Assembly: GCF_022317005.1 (NCBI RefSeq)
Contig: NZ_CP081006.1
Location: forward strand, 3,100,001 to 3,164,000
Length of the DNA: 64,000 nucleotides
Origin: Mycobacterium sp. IDR2000157661
GTDB lineage: Bacteria > Actinomycetota > Actinomycetes > Mycobacteriales > Mycobacteriaceae
Direction of reading: 5' to 3'
Notes under the pieces: model-generated
Database searches by the model: none
Seen by the model: only the letters and a program-made list of their open reading frames with translations
What the model was told of the DNA's origin: nothing
In this document: positions 60,862 through 64,000 of the stretch, piece after piece
Layout: every line of letters begins with the position of its first letter
How positions within the stretch are numbered: the stretch's first letter is position 1
Translations under genes and position numbers: made by a program

Positions 60862-62142
60862 TTACCCGATCGGCGTGAACTCGATGTTGATCTCGGTGAG
60901 CCCGCGCAGGATGAATGTCGGCTCGTAGACGTACCGACGGTCGTCGACCGGCCCGTGCTTCTCCTCGCTGACCGTGATGTCGGCCATCCGGTCGAGGATG
61001 CGTTCGATCGAGACACGACCCTCCACGCGCGCCAGCGGCGCGCCGGGGCACGAGTGGATACCCCGGCTGAAGGCGATGTGCTCGCGGACGTTCTTGCGTT
61101 CGAGGGAGAACTCGTGCGGGTTGTCGAACCGTCGGGGATCGCGGTTGGCCGCACCCGGGCTCACCATCACCGTGGTGCCGGCAGGGACGGCGGTCTCGCC
61201 CAAGTTGGTTGACTTTCGCGCCATCCGGAACACGCTCTTCACCGGGCTGTCCATCCGTAGGCACTCCTCGATGAAGACCGGGATCAGGCTGCGGTCGTCG
61301 CGGAGCCGCTGCTGAATTTCGGGGCGGTCGGACAGCACCCGCATCGCCGCGCCGAGCAGTTTGGCCGTCGTCTCCTGACCGGCCGCGAACAGGAACGTGG
61401 CCGTGCGGACCACGTCGACCACCTCGGGAGTCGACCCGTCAGGATACTTCGCGGTCGCGATCGAGGTGAGCACGTCGTCGCGCGGCGACTCGCGGCGTTC
61501 CTCGATGTAGCGGGCGAACTTCTCGTCGGCCCACTCCAGCGGGTTGGTCGCGATGACCTCGTGGTCGAGTCCGCCGATGTTCGACCCGGGGCGCTGGGCG
61601 CCGAACGACTCGCGGAATGCCTCGTGGTCCTCCTCCGGAACACCGAGCAGGTCGGCGACGACGAGCAGCGAGAACGGCTTGGCGTACGCGGCGAGGAACT
61701 CACATCTGCCGTCGGCGATGAACTCGTCGATGTGGCGGTCGGCCAGCCGCCACATGAAGTCCTCGTTCTCCTTGAGCCGCTTGGGTGTCAGCAGCCGCGA
61801 CAGGATGGACCGCGCGTCGGTGTGCCGAGGCGGGTCCATCGTGACCATGTGCTCGAACATGGGGATCTCGGTGCGGTGCTGTTCGAGCTGTGCGCAGATG
61901 TCGTCGCCCTCGGGGGTGAACGGCATGGGCGTGAACGGACCCATCACCGCCACGCACGACGAGAAGTTCTCGGAGTCCTTGTAGACCGTGTTGGCCGCCT
62001 CCCAGCCCGTCACGGCCAGCACGCCGTTGTTGATCGGGCAGCACACGGGGTCCTTCGACCGGATGTGGTCGTAGTAGGGGTGCGGGTCGGGGACCAGGGA
62101 GGGGTCGGTGAAGTAGTCCACCGAGTCGAAATCTGTGGTCAT
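60862..62142 (-). CDS. Cytochrome P450 with variant haem loop
   Basis: A 426-residue P450. I-helix AAGQETT, K-helix ECLR (ExxR), haem loop FSRGIHSCPG with axial Cys near residue 365; Ser replaces the Gly after the Phe. It is the nearest relative of the P450 at 14163 in the window (TPKRLKENED, ECLR-x-SPVK, ANRDPRRF). ATG at 62142 is preceded by GGAGGG about 10 bases away; the open frame continues to 62238 across the operator and is not used. No ferredoxin lies beside it, so one of the four small ferredoxins must serve it. Confidence 0.92.
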   Translation of the reverse strand: MTTDFDSVDYFTDPSLVPDPHPYYDHIRSKDPVCCPINNGVLAVTGWEAANTVYKDSENFSSCVAVMGPFTPMPFTPEGDDICAQLEQHRTEIPMFEHMVTMDPPRHTDARSILSRLLTPKRLKENEDFMWRLADRHIDEFIADGRCEFLAAYAKPFSLLVVADLLGVPEEDHEAFRESFGAQRPGSNIGGLDHEVIATNPLEWADEKFARYIEERRESPRDDVLTSIATAKYPDGSTPEVVDVVRTATFLFAAGQETTAKLLGAAMRVLSDRPEIQQRLRDDRSLIPVFIEECLRMDSPVKSVFRMARKSTNLGETAVPAGTTVMVSPGAANRDPRRFDNPHEFSLERKNVREHIAFSRGIHSCPGAPLARVEGRVSIERILDRMADITVSEEKHGPVDDRRYVYEPTFILRGLTEINIEFTPIG

Positions 62143-62227
62143 GGTGCGCAAACCCTCCAAGTTCGGCGCAGGCGCGCCGGGTGGTGACGAGCAGGCGACG
62201 CCGCTCGCGGAATCTGGTGAATCGAAT

Positions 62228-62249
62228 ATGCTGAGCACCTGCTTAGCAT
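62228..62249. promoter_or_regulatory. Putative operator ATGCTgAGC-acct-GCTtAGCAT
   Basis: A 22-base inverted repeat with 8 of 9 paired arm positions in the 197-base gap between the divergent P450 (62142) and TetR (62340). It is a good candidate for binding by the adjacent TetR and control of the P450. Confidence 0.6.
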
Positions 62250-62339
62250 GGGGCTGAGGTCAGGGTCAAGATCGTGGGACGACCTGCCACTACGATCGGC
62301 GTGTCGGAACGCCACATGTCCGGAAAGTGAAGTGATCGC

Positions 62340-63008
62340 ATGACATCGCGTGCCGGGCAGTCGCGGCGCATCGGAGCGCCGGACGCGAAGAACCGCGGCG
62401 TGCTGCTCGACGCCGCCGAGAGGCTGCTGCTGCAGGAGGGCTATGCCGCGGTGACGTCGCGTCGGGTCGCCGAGGTCGCCGGACTCAAACCACAATTGGT
62501 GCACTACTACTTCCGCACCATGGAGGACCTGTATCTGGCGGTCTTTCGCCGCATGGCCGACGCGGGCTTCGAGGTGCTGGCCAAAGCGCTGGCCTCTCCG
62601 CAGCCGCTGTGGGCGCTGTGGCGGTTCAGCACCCAGCCCGAGGCGACCCGGTTGACCATGGAGTTCATGGGGCTGGCCAACCACCGCAAGGCGCTGCGAG
62701 CCGAGATCGTCGCCACGGCCGAGCGTTTCCGGGCCGAACAGAACCGCGCCATCAGCGGCGCGCTCGAGCGCTACGGCTTCGCGACCGGTGATGTGCCGCC
62801 CATCGTGTGGACGGTCTTTGCGACCAGTGTGTCGCAGGGGCTGGTGGTGGAACGGGCGCTGGGCATGACCACCGGCCATGCCGAGACCTATGCGTTCTGC
62901 GAGAAGTGGATCCGTCGGCTGGAAGGCGAACCACTTCCGGCCGGCGATGGGACTGCGGCGGGCGATCACCAGCTCCGGAGGGAACAGAGCGCACCCTTCG
63001 GTCCCTGA
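62340..63008 (+). CDS. TetR family transcriptional regulator
   Basis: A 222-residue TetR protein. The HTH is in SRRVAEVAGLKPQLVHYYF (about residues 42-60), with the MEDLYLAVFRRM helix following. The AAGTGA before the ATG at 62340 is a weak ribosome site. It is divergent from the P450 and probably represses it through the site at 62228. Its 3' end overlaps the convergent secreted-protein gene by 43 bases. Confidence 0.9.
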   Translation: MTSRAGQSRRIGAPDAKNRGVLLDAAERLLLQEGYAAVTSRRVAEVAGLKPQLVHYYFRTMEDLYLAVFRRMADAGFEVLAKALASPQPLWALWRFSTQPEATRLTMEFMGLANHRKALRAEIVATAERFRAEQNRAISGALERYGFATGDVPPIVWTVFATSVSQGLVVERALGMTTGHAETYAFCEKWIRRLEGEPLPAGDGTAAGDHQLRREQSAPFGP

Positions 63009-63424
63009 TGCGTCTTGACCACCACGCCGTCGACCGCGAGCACGCAGTGGACGTTGGGATTCTCTTCGCCGGGCCCGCTGGTCGCCGTGACCAACGCCCA
63101 GTCGTCTGGATTGGCCAGCTGCACGTCGAGGTTCCACTGTTGATCGGGGCCGACCTGTGCCTCGACCTTGGGACTGAACTGGTAGGGATTGTGGCTGTAG
63201 GCGGCCCAGTTGGGCGGATCGACGTCGCGGTAGTAGATGTCGACGAAGAACGGCTGCTCGGCGAACACCGTGTACTTGACGTTGTGCAACGGCGCGGGAA
63301 GTGGGGGTTGCGCGGCCACCGGCACCGCCGTCGGCAGCAAGGTCCCGACCACGATCGCCGTTGCCGAGGCGACCGACAGCAACGTCACCGGCCGCGGTCT
63401 CGCACACACCCGCGAAAACTTCAT
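62966..63424 (-). CDS. Secreted protein, MmpS-like beta fold (tentative)
   Basis: A 152-residue exported protein with a long signal sequence (LLSVASATAIVVGTLLP, cleavage near VAA-QP). The mature part ends HCVLAVDGVVVKTHQGPKGALC, in parts resembling the C-rI-VDG-vv sequence of MmpS accessory proteins, with the two Cys in similar positions. A tentative assignment; no MmpL gene is in the window. Confidence 0.6.
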   Translation of the reverse strand: MKFSRVCARPRPVTLLSVASATAIVVGTLLPTAVPVAAQPPLPAPLHNVKYTVFAEQPFFVDIYYRDVDPPNWAAYSHNPYQFSPKVEAQVGPDQQWNLDVQLANPDDWALVTATSGPGEENPNVHCVLAVDGVVVKTHQGPKGALCSLRSW

Positions 63425-63469
63425 TTCCGAATCCTAGAACGATGTTTCCATGCTGGGATCCGATTCGGC

Positions 63470-64000
63470 TCACACCGCCAGGATGGTCGCCGACGCGGTA
63501 CCGGGCGCCCCGTACACCTGCGCGAGCCCGACCTTCGGTGCACCGGGAATCTGACGGTCGCCGGCTTCTCCCCGCAACTGACGGACGAGTTCGTGCACCT
63601 GGCGCAGGCCGGATGCCCCGATCGGCTCACCGTTGGCGATCAGCCCGCCATCGGTGTTGATGGGCATCGACCCGTGGATCTCGGTGGCCCCGTCGGCCAG
63701 CAGCTTCTCCTGCTCTCCGTCGGCGCACAGGCCGGTCTCGGCCATGTGAATGACCTCGGCGCCGGCGTCGGTGTCCTGCAGTTGTGCGACATCGACGTCG
63801 TCGGGTCCGATCCCGGCCGCCTCGTAGGCGGCCTTCGCCGCATACACCGTGGGCGAGGCGTCCTCGTCCAGCGGCGCCGACGTCGCATGCACCTCGTACG
63901 CACCGAAGGTTCTGGTGCGGATCTCGGTGGCCTTGACGTACACCGGTTTGTCGGTGAAGCGGTGGGCGATGTCGCCGCGGCACATCACCACTGCGGCGGC
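63470..64000 (-). CDS. Thiolase-like lipid-transfer protein, C-terminal part (cut by window edge)
   Basis: The last 176 codons of a gene that enters from the right edge; the stop is at 63470-63472. It is an SCP2-thiolase C-terminal domain: HMAETGLCADGEQEKLL and NTDGGLIANG correspond to the E-TG-C-DGE and NxxGG segments. The two catalytic His are replaced: EVHD reads QLQD and GHPIGASG reads GEPIGASG. It therefore resembles the non-thiolytic Ltp group. The N-terminal half and any Cys lie outside the window. Confidence 0.8.
   Translation of the reverse strand, partial: AAAVVMCRGDIAHRFTDKPVYVKATEIRTRTFGAYEVHATSAPLDEDASPTVYAAKAAYEAAGIGPDDVDVAQLQDTDAGAEVIHMAETGLCADGEQEKLLADGATEIHGSMPINTDGGLIANGEPIGASGLRQVHELVRQLRGEAGDRQIPGAPKVGLAQVYGAPGTASATILAV

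Noticed and set aside
1-64000. Insertion sequences, phage genes, CRISPR arrays, tRNA or rRNA genes
   Set aside because: No transposase, integrase, regularly spaced repeats, tRNA-like cloverleaf or rRNA sequence was found on either strand.

Overview
The window looks like a chromosomal segment of a fast-growing mycobacterium (Mycolicibacterium-type). It has high GC, dense coding with ATGA/GTGA/TGATG gene overlaps, many GTG and TTG starts, a complete yrbEAB-mceABCDEF operon, a mycofactocin-coupled SDR, FadE-type acyl-CoA dehydrogenases and small secreted Cys-rich proteins. No tRNA, rRNA, CRISPR array, insertion sequence or phage gene was seen. No gene-free stretch exceeds about 290 bases; the two longest (28716-29002 and 44259-44531) are divergent promoter regions with candidate operators.

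The content is that of a large catabolic island for a hydrophobic, probably alicyclic or steroid-like compound (inference from gene families; the substrate cannot be read from sequence). Layout: (A) 1-3.6 kb, two successive AveC-like membrane protein / TetR divergent pairs, the left one cut by the window edge, plus an EXPERA-like membrane protein carried by two overlapping ORFs. (B) 3.6-8.6 kb, an aldehyde dehydrogenase facing an operon of Rieske oxygenase, a small partner protein, a metal-ligand-deficient amidohydrolase and a MarR regulator. (C) 8.6-16 kb, a KshB-like reductase, SDR, second Rieske oxygenase with its own small partner, and TauD-like dioxygenase, then P450-ferredoxin-DUF1330. 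(D) 16-24.5 kb, minus strand: P450-ferredoxin-P450, and a six-gene overlapping operon with a NuoF-like flavoprotein, ferredoxin, DUF35-thiolase fusion, hydrolase and two NAD-binding dehydrogenases. (E) 24.5-28.7 kb, two amidohydrolases (one with altered metal ligands), a Rieske ferredoxin and a hydrolase. (F) 29-39.8 kb, plus strand: beta-oxidation genes (three FadE, enoyl-CoA hydratase), SDR, luciferase-like oxidoreductase, sulfotransferase, TIM-barrel protein, DUF1214 protein and amidase. (G) 39.9-44.3 kb, TetR, a secreted protein, and a minus-strand P450-ferredoxin-SDR operon. (H) 44.5-59.2 kb, aldehyde dehydrogenase, CoA-transferase, OB-fold protein, thiolase and the yrbE/mce importer on one strand. 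(I) 59.3-64 kb, four small secreted proteins, P450, TetR and the 3' part of a thiolase-like gene.

A plausible scheme: Mce/YrbE imports the lipid; P450s (electrons from the small ferredoxins, perhaps reduced by the NuoF-like protein) and the two Rieske oxygenases (electrons from the KshB-like reductase) hydroxylate it; SDRs and aldehyde dehydrogenases oxidise the products to acids; CoA activation and the FadE/hydratase/thiolase/retro-aldolase-like genes shorten or open the skeleton. Shared inverted repeats suggest common control: GAGAAt-N3-rTTCTC at five places before five transcription units, and a CAAGTA(C/G)TTG-centred site before both Rieske operons.
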